Below are positions 1 through 8,322 of a stretch of 64,000 nt of DNA, piece after piece (position 1 is the first letter of the stretch; every line of letters begins with the position of its first letter). This DNA comes from KACC-23026 sp963829575. GTDB lineage: Bacteria > Bacillota > Bacilli > Bacillales > Sporolactobacillaceae. A model generated the notes under the pieces. That model saw only the letters and a program-made list of their open reading frames with translations. It was not told the origin of the DNA and did no database searches. The position numbers were made by a program, and so were the translations under genes. The stretch lies in NCBI GenBank assembly GCA_963829575.1, contig CAWHJF010000003.1:248001-312000 (forward strand), written 5' to 3'.

Positions 1-900
1 AAATGGATTTGCGATAGCATTATTATAGTATTCTGTAATGTTTCGTTGATTTGGATTAAAGGTCGGACGTGATGACATTCCTAGAATCGCACCAGTCTTA
101 GGATCCATTACAACGCCTACCATACTTTTTGGGTTATAATCTTTCTCAACCTGATTCATGGTCTCTTCAAGAACCGATTGGATGTTATTATCAATAGTCA
201 GAGTAACGTTGTTGCCATCTTTCGGCTTTTTAATTTTTTGTGTACCATCCGGTACAAGATTCCCTTGTGCGTCACTGTAAAAGCGAACCGACCCGTCCGT
301 CTCACTTAAATAAGAATTAAGTGATTTTTCTAAACCAAAAGCCCCGACGGATTGATCCGTATTCTGATTTTGAACAGTAAACCCTAAAGCATAAGAAAGA
401 TAAGCATTATTAGGATAATCTCGTTTTGAAGATTTAATAAACCCGATGCCTGGAAGTTTTAGGTTTTTGATTTCTGTCATCTGTGCAAAACTAATCTTAG
501 TACCCGCTGTTCCAAACTGAATTTGATAGTTTGTTGAATTCAGATAGTTTAATAGTTTTAATTCGTCGGTTTTTAGAATGGGCGCCAACTCATGCGCTGT
601 TTTCGCTTTGTTTTTAACGTAAGACGGTGCTTTATTTGAGAGGACCGCATAAACCGTATAGGCAGGGACGTCATGAGCTAGGATCGCTCCGTCTCTGCCT
701 AGAATTTCGCCCCTTTGAGCATCCACTAATTTGACCGTTGTCCATTGTTTCTTTCCCATGTTCACGAGATCATGACCACTCACTGATTTCGCCTGGGCTA
801 AATAAACAAATCGGCCCCAAATTGAAACAAACGCAATTATAAACAAGACAACTAATAACCCAGCCCACCGATTAATGCTTTTACTCTTAGTTGGAAACAT
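1..900 (-). CDS. pbpB: Penicillin-binding protein 2B, N-terminal part (truncated by window edge)
   Basis: Class B penicillin-binding protein, the septal peptidoglycan transpeptidase that works with FtsW at the division site. Only the first 300 residues are visible; the gene runs off the left edge. One membrane anchor lies at about residues 14-34. A QRGEILGRDGAIL stretch near residue 61 opens the dimerisation region, and VVMDPKTGAILGM near 263 is the usual lead into the transpeptidase domain, whose SxxK serine is outside the window. The ATG is preceded by AAGGCGTGAT and starts 11 bases after the ftsL stop. SpoVD is the closest paralogue, but the position directly after ftsL favours PBP2B. Confidence 0.9.
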   Translation of the reverse strand, partial: MFPTKSKSINRWAGLLVVLFIIAFVSIWGRFVYLAQAKSVSGHDLVNMGKKQWTTVKLVDAQRGEILGRDGAILAHDVPAYTVYAVLSNKAPSYVKNKAKTAHELAPILKTDELKLLNYLNSTNYQIQFGTAGTKISFAQMTEIKNLKLPGIGFIKSSKRDYPNNAYLSYALGFTVQNQNTDQSVGAFGLEKSLNSYLSETDGSVRFYSDAQGNLVPDGTQKIKKPKDGNNVTLTIDNNIQSVLEETMNQVEKDYNPKSMVGVVMDPKTGAILGMSSRPTFNPNQRNITEYYNNAIANPF

Positions 901-911
901 CCCATCACGCC

Positions 912-1277
912 TTATTTCACGACTTTTACGCTATCGACATTTAAAGTCATTCCAAGCTTTTGCTCAGCGTACTGCTTAATGCGCTCTGGGGCACTTAACT
1001 CACTAACTTGTGTCTTAAGTCCACTGTTCGTCTCATTGGTTTGATCAACCTTGGTTTGCGTCTGACTTATTTGTCTTGTTTCATTATAAATTGAAGCTTG
1101 ATTCGACACAATGGCAAGACACAAGGAAAATATGGTAACTAATCCCAAAAACCACAAGACCTTTTCCCCTTTGGTAAAGCCTTTTTTTGGTAGCTTTTGA
1201 ACATCAACTCCTGGTTGTTGATCGGTTCGATACCGGCGAACCTCATTTTCTCTTAGTTTTTGGGCAGCTACACTCAT
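912..1277 (-). CDS. ftsL: Cell division protein FtsL
   Basis: Small bitopic division protein, part of the FtsL-DivIC-FtsQ subcomplex that activates septal wall synthesis. The 121-residue product has a basic cytoplasmic tail, one membrane segment at about residues 40-58 and an extracellular coiled coil of about 50 residues (periodic Q/T/N-rich heptads ending in APERIKQYAEQKLGM). Length and layout match the family; primary sequence is typically poorly conserved, so position carries weight. Its ATG overlaps the rsmH stop codon (ATGA), which suggests translational coupling, and pbpB follows 11 bases later. Confidence 0.93.
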   Translation of the reverse strand: MSVAAQKLRENEVRRYRTDQQPGVDVQKLPKKGFTKGEKVLWFLGLVTIFSLCLAIVSNQASIYNETRQISQTQTKVDQTNETNSGLKTQVSELSAPERIKQYAEQKLGMTLNVDSVKVVK

Positions 1278-2248
1278 CGTCGATTATCCCCTCTCATTGG
1301 TTTCTTTTTCTCATCTTCTTTTAATTTTTCAGCAACTCGAAGTTTGGCGGACCTAGAACGTCGATTGTCCGTTTGCTCGTTTTCGCTTGCGACGATCGGT
1401 TTACGATTTATTAGTTTAAGAATGGGTTTTCCCTCTTCTGGAACGGCTGGCATTCCAGGAGGCAATTCAACCCCTTTACTGTAATGTGCAAATATTTGTT
1501 TACAAAGGCGATCTTCAAGGGAATGAAAGGTAATAACGGATAATCTCCCTCCAACACGAACTAAATCGATTGCATCTTCAAGGGATTCTTCAAAAACCGT
1601 TAATTCATCATTCACAGCAATTCGGAGCGCTTGAAACACGCGTTTCGCTGGATGACCACCTTTTCGTCTTGCGGCAGCTGGAATTCCCGCCTTAATTAAT
1701 TCCGCTAATTCATAAGTCGTTTCTATGGTGTGTTTCTCGCGTTCCTTTTCGATCACTCGAGCAATGGACTTCGAGAATTTTTCTTCCCCATACCTAAAAA
1801 AGATTTTGATGAGTTCTTGATAAGGCCACTCATTGACAATCTTCCTTGCAGTCAAGGTTTGCTCTTGATTCATTCTCATATCGAGCGGACCATCGTGCTG
1901 GTAACTAAACCCTCTTACCCCTATGTCAAACTGCGGAGAAGAGACCCCTAAATCATAAAGAATCCCATCCACTTTCTCGACACCCAACTCACTCAATGCT
2001 TCTTTTATGTAACGAAAATTCCGTGGGATAATCGTCCAGTTGTTGGAAATTTGGCTTAACCGTTCGCTCCCAGCTTTAATGGCTGTTTCGTCCTGATCAA
2101 AGGCATACAAATGACCTGTGGTCAACTGCGAAAGAATTGCCGCACTATGACCTGCCCCTCCAAGGGTACAGTCCACGTAAATGCCATCCGGCTTAACGTT
2201 TAATCCTTCAATCGCTTCTTCTTTTAGTACGGTTATGTGTTCAAACAA
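1274..2248 (-). CDS. rsmH: 16S rRNA m4C1402 methyltransferase RsmH
   Basis: SAM-dependent methyltransferase that modifies N4 of C1402 in 16S rRNA. The 324-residue protein has the SAM-binding motif VDCTLGGAGHS at about 25-35, DQD near 51, and FHSLEDR near 245, all typical of RsmH/MraW. The start is TTG: the codons after it give FEHITVLKEEA, matching the usual N-terminus, and AAGGAAGGATGA stands upstream. An ATG a few bases earlier is out of frame and stops within six codons. Second gene of the mraZ-rsmH-ftsL-pbpB operon; the C-terminus is lysine-rich. Confidence 0.95.
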   Translation of the reverse strand: MFEHITVLKEEAIEGLNVKPDGIYVDCTLGGAGHSAAILSQLTTGHLYAFDQDETAIKAGSERLSQISNNWTIIPRNFRYIKEALSELGVEKVDGILYDLGVSSPQFDIGVRGFSYQHDGPLDMRMNQEQTLTARKIVNEWPYQELIKIFFRYGEEKFSKSIARVIEKEREKHTIETTYELAELIKAGIPAAARRKGGHPAKRVFQALRIAVNDELTVFEESLEDAIDLVRVGGRLSVITFHSLEDRLCKQIFAHYSKGVELPPGMPAVPEEGKPILKLINRKPIVASENEQTDNRRSRSAKLRVAEKLKEDEKKKPMRGDNRR

Positions 2249-2419
2249 GTTGCGTCATCCTTCCTTAGAAAAACTTGGCTTGCCACCAAGTCCGCTTAAT
2301 GGAGGAAGCCTTAGTTTTACTTATACTATCTTCCTTAATCGCGATAGCGACACTCTATACTTTCTGATAGTACAAAAGAAAAGGTTTTCTATTTGATCTT
2401 AACAATCCCAAGTCACCCT

Positions 2420-2851
2420 CTACAAATCAAAATCTAAGAGACTTTCTGAGATCTGTTCGAAGGAACTTTCTGATTCTTCGTAATACCCAACCCAAGAGGC
2501 TTTGCTCCAGATTTCGATTCGATTCGAAACCCCAATAACCACACAATCTTTGTCTAATTTAGCGTGTTCTCTTAGAGGCTGCGACACATTGACACGCCCT
2601 TGCTTGTCCAATTGGCATTCAATAGCCCCGGAGAAGAAAAATCGTGTGAAGGCACGCGCATCTTTTTTCGTGAAAGGAAGGTTTTTGAGTTTCTGTTCTA
2701 AGAGCTTCCACTCTTCCATAGGGTAACCAAATACACATTGATCCAATCCGCGTGTCAAAACAAACGTGCTGCCTAAGTCATCACGAAATTTGGCTGGGAC
2801 GATCATACGCCCTTTATCATCAATGGTATGTTGATATTCGCCCATGAACAT
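2420..2851 (-). CDS. mraZ: Transcriptional regulator MraZ
   Basis: DNA-binding protein of the AbrB-like MraZ family that controls its own division operon. The 143-residue product begins MFMGEYQHTID and carries two DxxGR-type repeats (DDKGRMIVPAKFR near 12 and DKQGRVNVSQPLR near 82), the double SpoVT/AbrB fold typical of the family. The open frame extends 26 codons further upstream, but that stretch contains the repeat operator and has no ribosome site, so the ATG at 2851 is chosen; this gives the usual family length. First gene of the operon, 170 bases before rsmH. Confidence 0.95.
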   Translation of the reverse strand: MFMGEYQHTIDDKGRMIVPAKFRDDLGSTFVLTRGLDQCVFGYPMEEWKLLEQKLKNLPFTKKDARAFTRFFFSGAIECQLDKQGRVNVSQPLREHAKLDKDCVVIGVSNRIEIWSKASWVGYYEESESSFEQISESLLDFDL

Positions 2852-2858
2852 GGTTTCA

Positions 2859-2909
2859 GCCCCACTTTCTCCCCTAACTCTACCACATTCCCCCACTTTC
2901 CACCACTCT
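2859..2909 (-). promoter_or_regulatory. Putative MraZ operator: tandem GTGG repeats
   Basis: Directly upstream of the mraZ ATG, read on the minus strand, units AGAGTGGTGG, AAAGTGGGGG, AATGTGGTAG, an 11-base unit AGTTAGGGGAG and AAAGTGGGGC follow one another with 10-11 base spacing. MraZ of Mycoplasma and other bacteria is known to bind direct repeats of this kind (AAAGTG-type in Mollicutes, TGGG-type in enterobacteria). The last unit also overlaps the ribosome-binding region, so binding could affect both promoter clearance and translation. Function is inferred. Confidence 0.75.
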
Positions 2910-2934
2910 ATAATTAAAATTCTCCCCACACGAA

Positions 2935-2964
2935 AAAAATCCTGCTAACTCCAGCAGGATTTTT
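2935..2964 (-). terminator. Intrinsic terminator after bshC
   Basis: A 12-base stem (AAAAATCCTGCT with AGCAGGATTTTT, 6-base loop) followed by a T run on the minus strand. It lies between the bshC stop and the mraZ operator and separates the two transcription units. Confidence 0.8.
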
Positions 2965-3023
2965 CAAAAAAGATACTATTTTTTTCGACATTCAACGAAA
3001 GGAATGAACCATACCACACTCAC

Positions 3024-4646
3024 TTATAAGTAGACCGCATGCTGGCGTCCGTTAAATTCATACTGTTCACTCATGAGACGGTCGACAAGGTCAGGCCCAA
3101 ATTCGTTTAAAAACGCATAAATGGTCCAAACGCGTTCTTGAGGCCCACCGTTTGGTAGGAGCTTTGCTTCAATGGAATCAAACCGAGCCAATTCACTTTT
3201 ATGTGTAAGGCGTATATGACGTTCCATCTGATTTTTTAGATAGGCCAATTGGGTTTCAATTCGTTCCCAGTTGGATTCCGTAATTTGCTGAAGTTCAGAA
3301 TGCACAGCAACTGCCGTTTCACGATAAGGTTGATAAGCAAGCCACATCATATGTTTCGCTTCTTCAAACTTATGATCAAGCTGCCAATCATGCTGTTCGG
3401 ATAACCAAGCTTCTTTACCCTTTTGAATTTTGCCTTCTAACGCTTCAGATAATCCCATACTTTTGGTCTCGAGCCACTTTTCAGATTGCCGGTCCACAAG
3501 GGTTAAATGAAGACGTGGAAGTACAGGTGGCATATTGATCCCTAGTTCATGAAAGGCAGGCGCGAGTGCAGACCAATAGGCCACTTCACCCGCCCCTCCT
3601 ATAAAGGCAAGCGTTGGCAAAACCAAATCTTGCATAAGTGGCCTTGTCACCACATTATTGCTCAATTTCTCGGGTTCATTTTGCGCAATGTCGAGCAAGT
3701 CTTCTCTCGATAAATTCAAACCTTTTTCCGAGTTAACAAAACGATCGTTTTCCCTGACAAGTAAAATACGCTGGTCATTTTCAGTAATAAACAGGTTGGC
3801 ACTCGCTTCTGATTGATCCAAATTAACAGTGTAACCTGCTTCTTTCAAAAGTGAAAGCTGATGCGTAACCCCTTCTGCTATTGAACTTGAATGTTGAATA
3901 AGCGCTTCAAAGTATGAGGACTCAAGATGTCTTAAATCCGGGTCTGCCGAATCCATTAAGACAAGTCCATATTTCCCAAATAGATCATGGATTAAATAAG
4001 CAAATAACTCAACTAATGTTTTGGAAGATTTAACGGCTTTTCGGACATCCTGTAATAAGGCCGCCGTAAACTGAGTTTCACCAAACGCTTCAAAAACTTG
4101 TTCAACCCATTCTTCAAGGTCACCCGTGTCATAATTGAGGTATGAAACCGAGGTTTGTCCACTGCCTTTTATTTTAAATGGGAGTTTTCTCAGCGTTTGA
4201 TTGGTATAAGAATGAACATGATTCACTTCCGCAAAATCATGATCTTCTCCCGCAATCCAAAAAACCGGAATAACCGGGACATTGAGTTGCTTTTCTTTCT
4301 CTTTTGCAAAATGGAGGATCGATAGACACTTATGTATCGTAAACGCCGGACCCGTTAATAGTCCCGCTTGTTGTCCACCCACAACGACGACCGCATTCGG
4401 ATCGTCCAAACGTTGAATGTTCTCAGTCACCTTAGGATGCGGTCCAAAAGGTTGATTAAAATGTGTGAGAACACTGATCAACTGATCTCTTTTAAAAGAA
4501 CGTTGCGTTAATTCAGCGAGTCTCGCTTCATAACTCGTTGGATCCGTCACATCATAATCAAAGAAACGATGGATCGATGATGAACCGGCTATATAATCCT
4601 TAACCATTTGGTTTGGTTTTGGAAGATCAATAAGTTTCACATCCAT
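3024..4646 (-). CDS. bshC: Bacillithiol biosynthesis cysteine-adding enzyme BshC
   Basis: Last enzyme of bacillithiol synthesis; it joins cysteine to glucosaminyl-malate in the cytoplasm. The 540-residue product matches the family length (539 in B. subtilis). Visible family features include FDYDVTD near 33, VVVVGGQQAGLLTGP near 90, PVFWIAGEDHDFAEV near 130 and a long helical C-terminal region. The open frame reaches 25 codons further upstream, but the ATG at 4646 has GAGGGG upstream and gives the normal length. It sits between panE and mraZ as in Bacillus. Its own promoter must lie in 4647-4964. Confidence 0.94.
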   Translation of the reverse strand: MDVKLIDLPKPNQMVKDYIAGSSSIHRFFDYDVTDPTSYEARLAELTQRSFKRDQLISVLTHFNQPFGPHPKVTENIQRLDDPNAVVVVGGQQAGLLTGPAFTIHKCLSILHFAKEKEKQLNVPVIPVFWIAGEDHDFAEVNHVHSYTNQTLRKLPFKIKGSGQTSVSYLNYDTGDLEEWVEQVFEAFGETQFTAALLQDVRKAVKSSKTLVELFAYLIHDLFGKYGLVLMDSADPDLRHLESSYFEALIQHSSSIAEGVTHQLSLLKEAGYTVNLDQSEASANLFITENDQRILLVRENDRFVNSEKGLNLSREDLLDIAQNEPEKLSNNVVTRPLMQDLVLPTLAFIGGAGEVAYWSALAPAFHELGINMPPVLPRLHLTLVDRQSEKWLETKSMGLSEALEGKIQKGKEAWLSEQHDWQLDHKFEEAKHMMWLAYQPYRETAVAVHSELQQITESNWERIETQLAYLKNQMERHIRLTHKSELARFDSIEAKLLPNGGPQERVWTIYAFLNEFGPDLVDRLMSEQYEFNGRQHAVYL

Positions 4647-4964
4647 AGAACCTGTTTTCCCCTCTCTTAACCTCATGTACAATCCCTTATATTTTCTAAT
4701 TCTTTCCCTATTCCGATTCAATAATCAAGGGAGAGGGTTCTTTTCACCTTATAACTTTGGCAAAATACACTCACCCGGCTCGCTTGCCAGCAAGCCTTTC
4801 ATGTATTCCACTCTATATTTGAAGAAAAGAGCCTTTTATTTTCAAACGAATTCAATCAACTTGAGTATACCAAAACTTAACGCAGATCCCAAAAAGGACG
4901 CTCTAAACTCAAATTATGATTTAATTGCGCCTGCTTACTCTTGGCCACAATGGATTGATTTCTA
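4647..4964. other. Intergenic region upstream of bshC
   Basis: About 320 bases between panE and bshC. No convincing gene is present; a 97-codon plus-strand frame here has no ribosome site and no recognisable sequence. It should hold the bshC promoter, but no clear -35/-10 pair was picked out. Confidence 0.5.
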
Positions 4965-5876
4965 TTAAGCGTTCTGATTTTTCGCTTCGAGTCCTTTAAT
5001 CGATTCATAGATAAAATGTGAAAGCGAGAGCGACTGGCTTATCCCCAGATGATCCGCTTTGACTAGAATATAGCCTAAAATAGCCTCGATCTCGGTCACC
5101 TTACCCTGGTCAAGATCTTGTAACATCGAAGATCGGTTAAGAGCAGTTGCATGAGCAATCCCCTTAATATAAGCCCATTTTTCTCTTTTCTCAGCTTTGG
5201 TTAAGGCTAGAACCTCAGCAATTTCCCCAAACAAATCAAAGGCTGTTTTGGAAAAATGACTGTTTTGAAACAACGCCCCATTGGTCACGCCATACAAGGC
5301 AGTCAATGGATTAATGACGGCATTGACCACGAGTTTATCTACCATCACTTGACGAAAATCCGATGCCCATTCTGCATTTAATACAGGCTGGGCCAAAAGC
5401 GGTTGGAGAAGGTCCAGCTTGCCTTTCACGACCCCACACCGGATCCGTCCCTTTCCAGTCCAATGAATGGTTGTATCATTTTCTTTTCGAATCCCATGTT
5501 CAACAATTCCTGCATAGATTGTCCGATATTCTAATTCTTCCATCCAACTTAAATGCCCCATCCCGTTCTGTATGAAAAGAAGCGCTTGATCGGGTTCGGT
5601 GGGATGGGAATGCGTTTGAAACAATGAGTGGAGCGCAGGTTGCTTGACGGCAACGATGATTAAAGGTTCTGCCCACACCTCATCAACCGATTTAAACTGA
5701 ATCTGTGGGTGATCCCTTTTTTGATCAAGTGGATGGCCATATCCTCGAATTCCATGCTTTTGAAGGGCCTTCAATTGATCGTTTCGCTTTATATATAAAG
5801 TGACAGGTTGTGTCACACTTAAGGTTTGAGCTAAAAACAACCCAACTGCCCCTGCCCCAACAATTCCAACTGCCAC
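4965..5876 (-). CDS. panE: 2-dehydropantoate 2-reductase
   Basis: NADPH-dependent ketopantoate reductase of pantothenate and CoA synthesis. The 303-residue product has an N-terminal Rossmann motif GIVGAGAVGLFLA, the family signature lysine and asparagine in DKLVVNAVINPLTALYGVTNG near residue 180, and the helical C-terminal domain. The start is GTG, preceded by AGAGGGGATCGAC. It corresponds in position to ylbQ of B. subtilis, one of the panE homologues, next to bshC. The ylbP acetyltransferase found between ylbO and ylbQ in B. subtilis is missing here. Confidence 0.9.
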   Translation of the reverse strand: MAVGIVGAGAVGLFLAQTLSVTQPVTLYIKRNDQLKALQKHGIRGYGHPLDQKRDHPQIQFKSVDEVWAEPLIIVAVKQPALHSLFQTHSHPTEPDQALLFIQNGMGHLSWMEELEYRTIYAGIVEHGIRKENDTTIHWTGKGRIRCGVVKGKLDLLQPLLAQPVLNAEWASDFRQVMVDKLVVNAVINPLTALYGVTNGALFQNSHFSKTAFDLFGEIAEVLALTKAEKREKWAYIKGIAHATALNRSSMLQDLDQGKVTEIEAILGYILVKADHLGISQSLSLSHFIYESIKGLEAKNQNA

Positions 5877-6247
5877 GTCGATCCCCTCTTTTATACCAAC
5901 TAAAGAATCCTTTTTTTATTTTATCACAGATGATCTGAACAAAAGAAATAATACCTACTCTTCAAAAACGCTCATGAAATGCGCGACGCGTTTCACTCGC
6001 CCATGATCTTTTTGGACGAAACGGATTCGCTCCATAAGTAACTTTAGACCTTATTATTAATAGTGCGCAAAAAAAGTAAAAGAGATTGACTAAACCGACT
6101 TGGACGCCCCTGCACATACCATAAACAACCCGTTCCATTTGGAGTAGAGTGGTTTATGGCATAATGGGTCTCACGTCATTGGTTTAGACAACCTCTATGT
6201 CATAAATGCTTTACAATTATAAGGATGAATCAAAGGGTCACATCGAA
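5877..6247. other. Intergenic region between panE and gerR
   Basis: About 370 bases, A+T rich, without a supported gene. It contains an inverted repeat of CCATAAAC (6119-6126) with GTTTATGG (6152-6159). In B. subtilis the corresponding interval holds ylbP; no readable remnant of it was seen. Confidence 0.45.
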
Positions 6248-6859
6248 TTATTCCTTTTCATTGGTCATGCTCAAAGCCTCTGTAACATTGCTCCAATCGG
6301 AGTCTTGCCGATCCGTACTAGTAAACCGTTTGGCTCTTTCCATAATTTGTATTAGAGACTGATAATCTTGTTTCATAGCGTTAAATTCCTCTTTCAACTT
6401 TTGATTCGCCTGAATGAGCTCAATCCGTTCCGATTGCAGGACGGCCATTTGCTCTTCCAGTTGCTGAATCTCTTTTTCTTGATCAAATGCTCCTTGGTTT
6501 TCTGTATCCAATTGCTGTAAGTAGTGAATCACAGCCTCCAAAGTTAACGAGCCCGTTTGTTTTGGCTCCGACTGCTCCACCAGTTGAACGGATGGGCGTT
6601 CTTTCTTCTTAGCTTCAGACTTTTGCTTCTTGGTCAATTCCTTTCGCTGTTTTTTGGCAAGATTGATGGCATTCTCATACCGTTTTCTAATAAGAGAATT
6701 CCAGCGAAACCCACAAGCAGCCGGTGTTCGTGATAGCGATTTCCCCACCTCTTCAAAGGCGGAGAGCTGTGTACTTCCTTCTCTTATATGTCGTAAAACA
6801 GTTTCAGCGAGCATTAAATCTTCTTCATCGGTCCATGCATCTTGACGTATGGCAGACAT
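6248..6859 (-). CDS. gerR: RsfA/GerR-family sporulation transcription factor
   Basis: Equivalent of B. subtilis YlbO (GerR), a mother-cell transcription factor that tunes sigma-E dependent genes during sporulation. The 203-residue product starts with a Myb/SANT-like DNA-binding module (RQDAWTDEEDLMLAETVLRH, then RTPAACGFRWNSLIRKRYE), followed by a basic linker and a coiled coil of about 50 residues near 120-175. The start at 6859 is set by TTGGAGGG five bases upstream; an in-frame ATG 14 codons earlier lacks such a site. The adjacent positions of rpmF/ylbN and panE match the ylbO locus. Confidence 0.85.
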   Translation of the reverse strand: MSAIRQDAWTDEEDLMLAETVLRHIREGSTQLSAFEEVGKSLSRTPAACGFRWNSLIRKRYENAINLAKKQRKELTKKQKSEAKKKERPSVQLVEQSEPKQTGSLTLEAVIHYLQQLDTENQGAFDQEKEIQQLEEQMAVLQSERIELIQANQKLKEEFNAMKQDYQSLIQIMERAKRFTSTDRQDSDWSNVTEALSMTNEKE

Positions 6860-7164
6860 GTTAACCCTCCAATTCATTTGCTTTTTTCTTATGATATGCA
6901 AATGGTAGGAAAGATAGACTTATAATTCTAGCAAGTTTTTTTCAGCGTTGAACACCCATTCGGTAAATCTGCGAAACGACAAAACTTTTGGTCTAACGAA
7001 GCATTGCCCATTTGCATGGAAGGAGCGGACAAGCGGACATTGGTTCCACTAAATACAATAATCAGGCTAATTTCACAACTTTAGCGGACGTCCATTCCGT
7101 TCCCCATATAGGCAGCCAATCCTTCCTTTCTCCATAGCTTCACCATATGTATAAATAAAAAGCT

Positions 7165-7341
7165 GTTTTCGTATACTTTGTTGTTTTTATTTATACGAAA
7201 ATCTACTGGCTTGCCGCGGGCGTACGGCGATCCTCTTCGATCTACGACCTTCGGGGTCTTGCCTGAACCACTTTTCCCGCAGGCGTCTCGCATATTTGCA
7301 CTTGCTTTTATTGTCTAAAAGCCACAATCTTTTAGAAATGA
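7165..7341 (+). repeat. Imperfect palindromic intergenic repeat, copy A
   Basis: Begins with CGTATACTTTGTTGTTTTTA and ends with CTAAAAGCCACAATCTTTTA, which form imperfect inverted ends. The centre is G+C rich: GCTTGCCGCGGGCG, CTACGACCTTCGGGGTCTTG and CCCGCAGGCGTCTCGC. GCCGCGGG can pair with CCCGCAGGC. The same layout recurs at 47650, 26560, 35885 (reverse), 58495 (reverse) and in degraded form at 19650. A 70-codon minus-strand frame across it is also present in copy C and is a by-product of the repeat. Confidence 0.85.
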
Positions 7342-7354
7342 GCCAAATAAAAAA

Positions 7355-7392
7355 GACAATTCCTGTGATCGCGTTCGATCACTAGGAATCGC
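7355..7392 (-). terminator. Intrinsic terminator after rpmF
   Basis: Stem ATTCCTGTGATC with GATCACTAGGAAT (one bulge), loop GCGTTC, followed on the minus strand by TTGTCTTTTTT. It ends the ylbN-rpmF unit. Confidence 0.8.
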
Positions 7393-7402
7393 CTTTTCAA
7401 TC

Positions 7403-7576
7403 TTATTGTTCAACAACTTCTTTTCCTTTATAAGAGCCGCATTCTGGGCAAACTCGGTGAGATAATTTATACTCCCCACAGCTATCGCATTTTACCATAC
7501 CAGGTACACTCAACTTGAAATGCGTACGACGCTTGTTTTTGCGTGTTGTTGATGTTCTTCTTTTAGGTACCGCCAC
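7403..7576 (-). CDS. rpmF: 50S ribosomal protein L32
   Basis: Zinc-ribbon protein of the large ribosomal subunit. The 57-residue product begins MAVPKRRTSTTRKNKRRTH, the normal L32 N-terminus, and keeps the four zinc ligands as CDSCG and CPECG. The start is GTG: AAGGAGGT lies six bases upstream, whereas the ATG three codons earlier would overlap that site. It follows ylbN by about 25 bases in a two-gene operon, as in most Firmicutes. The presence of all four cysteines marks the zinc-containing paralogue type. Confidence 0.96.
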   Translation of the reverse strand: MAVPKRRTSTTRKNKRRTHFKLSVPGMVKCDSCGEYKLSHRVCPECGSYKGKEVVEQ

Positions 7577-7600
7577 GATTTCCACCTCCTTGATGTTTCT

Positions 7601-8119
7601 TTAATCATCCAAAAGTTCTTTTAACTTAGCCAACCTTGGATCCATTTGTTGTTTCCGATTCTCTTCAGTCAGAAAGTCCCAGCCTTCGCCTGTCGGTCGT
7701 GGCATGTTCTTTGCCTTCTCACTGATCACACGAATAGGTTTTTCAACTAATATGGCGTCTTCAATATACGGAACCAAATCAATCGTTTGATCCAAGACGT
7801 CATGAACCTCGTCCGCTTGGTCCTCCTCATCAACTTCTGATGTGGAATTAAAGAGAAAAGCTTCAGACATTTGAATACGAAACGGAAACGGGACATCTTC
7901 AAGCGTAATCGAACATGGTAAAACCATCTCACCTGTCACCGTTAAGTAGAACGTTGCTTTCGTTCGGTCTATTTTTGCAAAGCCGGTGACATGTACTGGC
8001 AAAATTTGTCTTACTTCTGAATCCCTGCTCGACAAGTCTTGAAGAGAGAGGGTTTCATCGATCATTAAACCTTCATTCCGTTCTTTGATTAGTTCCGGAA
8101 CTGTCCATTTTAATGTCAC
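7601..8119 (-). CDS. ylbN: YceD/DUF177 family protein
   Basis: Homologue of YceD (DUF177), encoded upstream of rpmF throughout bacteria and linked to 23S rRNA or ribosome assembly; the exact role in Bacillus is not settled. The 172-residue product has the family core V.CSITLE-like segment (LPCSITLEDVPFPFRI near 88), an acidic middle part (EVDEEDQADEVHDV) and the family C-terminus DPRLAKLKELLDD. The start is GTG with TTGAGGTGAT upstream. A near-perfect sigma-A promoter stands 29 bases upstream, so ylbN-rpmF is probably strongly expressed. Confidence 0.9.
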   Translation of the reverse strand: MTLKWTVPELIKERNEGLMIDETLSLQDLSSRDSEVRQILPVHVTGFAKIDRTKATFYLTVTGEMVLPCSITLEDVPFPFRIQMSEAFLFNSTSEVDEEDQADEVHDVLDQTIDLVPYIEDAILVEKPIRVISEKAKNMPRPTGEGWDFLTEENRKQQMDPRLAKLKELLDD

Positions 8120-8147
8120 TGTCTATCACCTCAAGACAACAAGTGTT

Positions 8148-8176
8148 ATTATAGTCGGTGTTAGTGTAATTGTCAA
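8148..8176 (-). promoter_or_regulatory. Consensus sigma-A promoter of ylbN-rpmF
   Basis: On the minus strand TTGACA, a 17-base spacer and TATAAT, an exact match to the vegetative consensus, 29 bases upstream of the ylbN GTG start. This fits the high demand for ribosomal protein L32. Confidence 0.9.
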
Positions 8177-8322
8177 TATGTAGACCTTTACACCCAACCC
8201 TCAAAAACCTAAGCTAAGAGTATCAAAATGTGACAGGTTTCTGCAAATATCGTTACTCAATTTTTAACAATCTTTTGTGGTCCTCTCACATAAACCTATT
8301 CAAACCAAGGAGCGTGACTGGG

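Noticed and set aside
2852..2929. Longer MraZ start 26 codons upstream
   Set aside because: The extension covers the operator repeats and abuts the bshC terminator; the family N-terminus begins at MFMGEYQ.
4675..4968. Plus-strand frame of 97 codons upstream of bshC
   Set aside because: No ribosome site or family resemblance; it occupies the probable bshC promoter interval.
7081..7293. Minus-strand frame of 70 codons with MRDACGKSGSGKTPK start
   Set aside because: A similar frame at 47633-47815 begins MRDACGKSGPGETPE in copy C. Both are produced by the palindromic repeat; there is no ribosome site.
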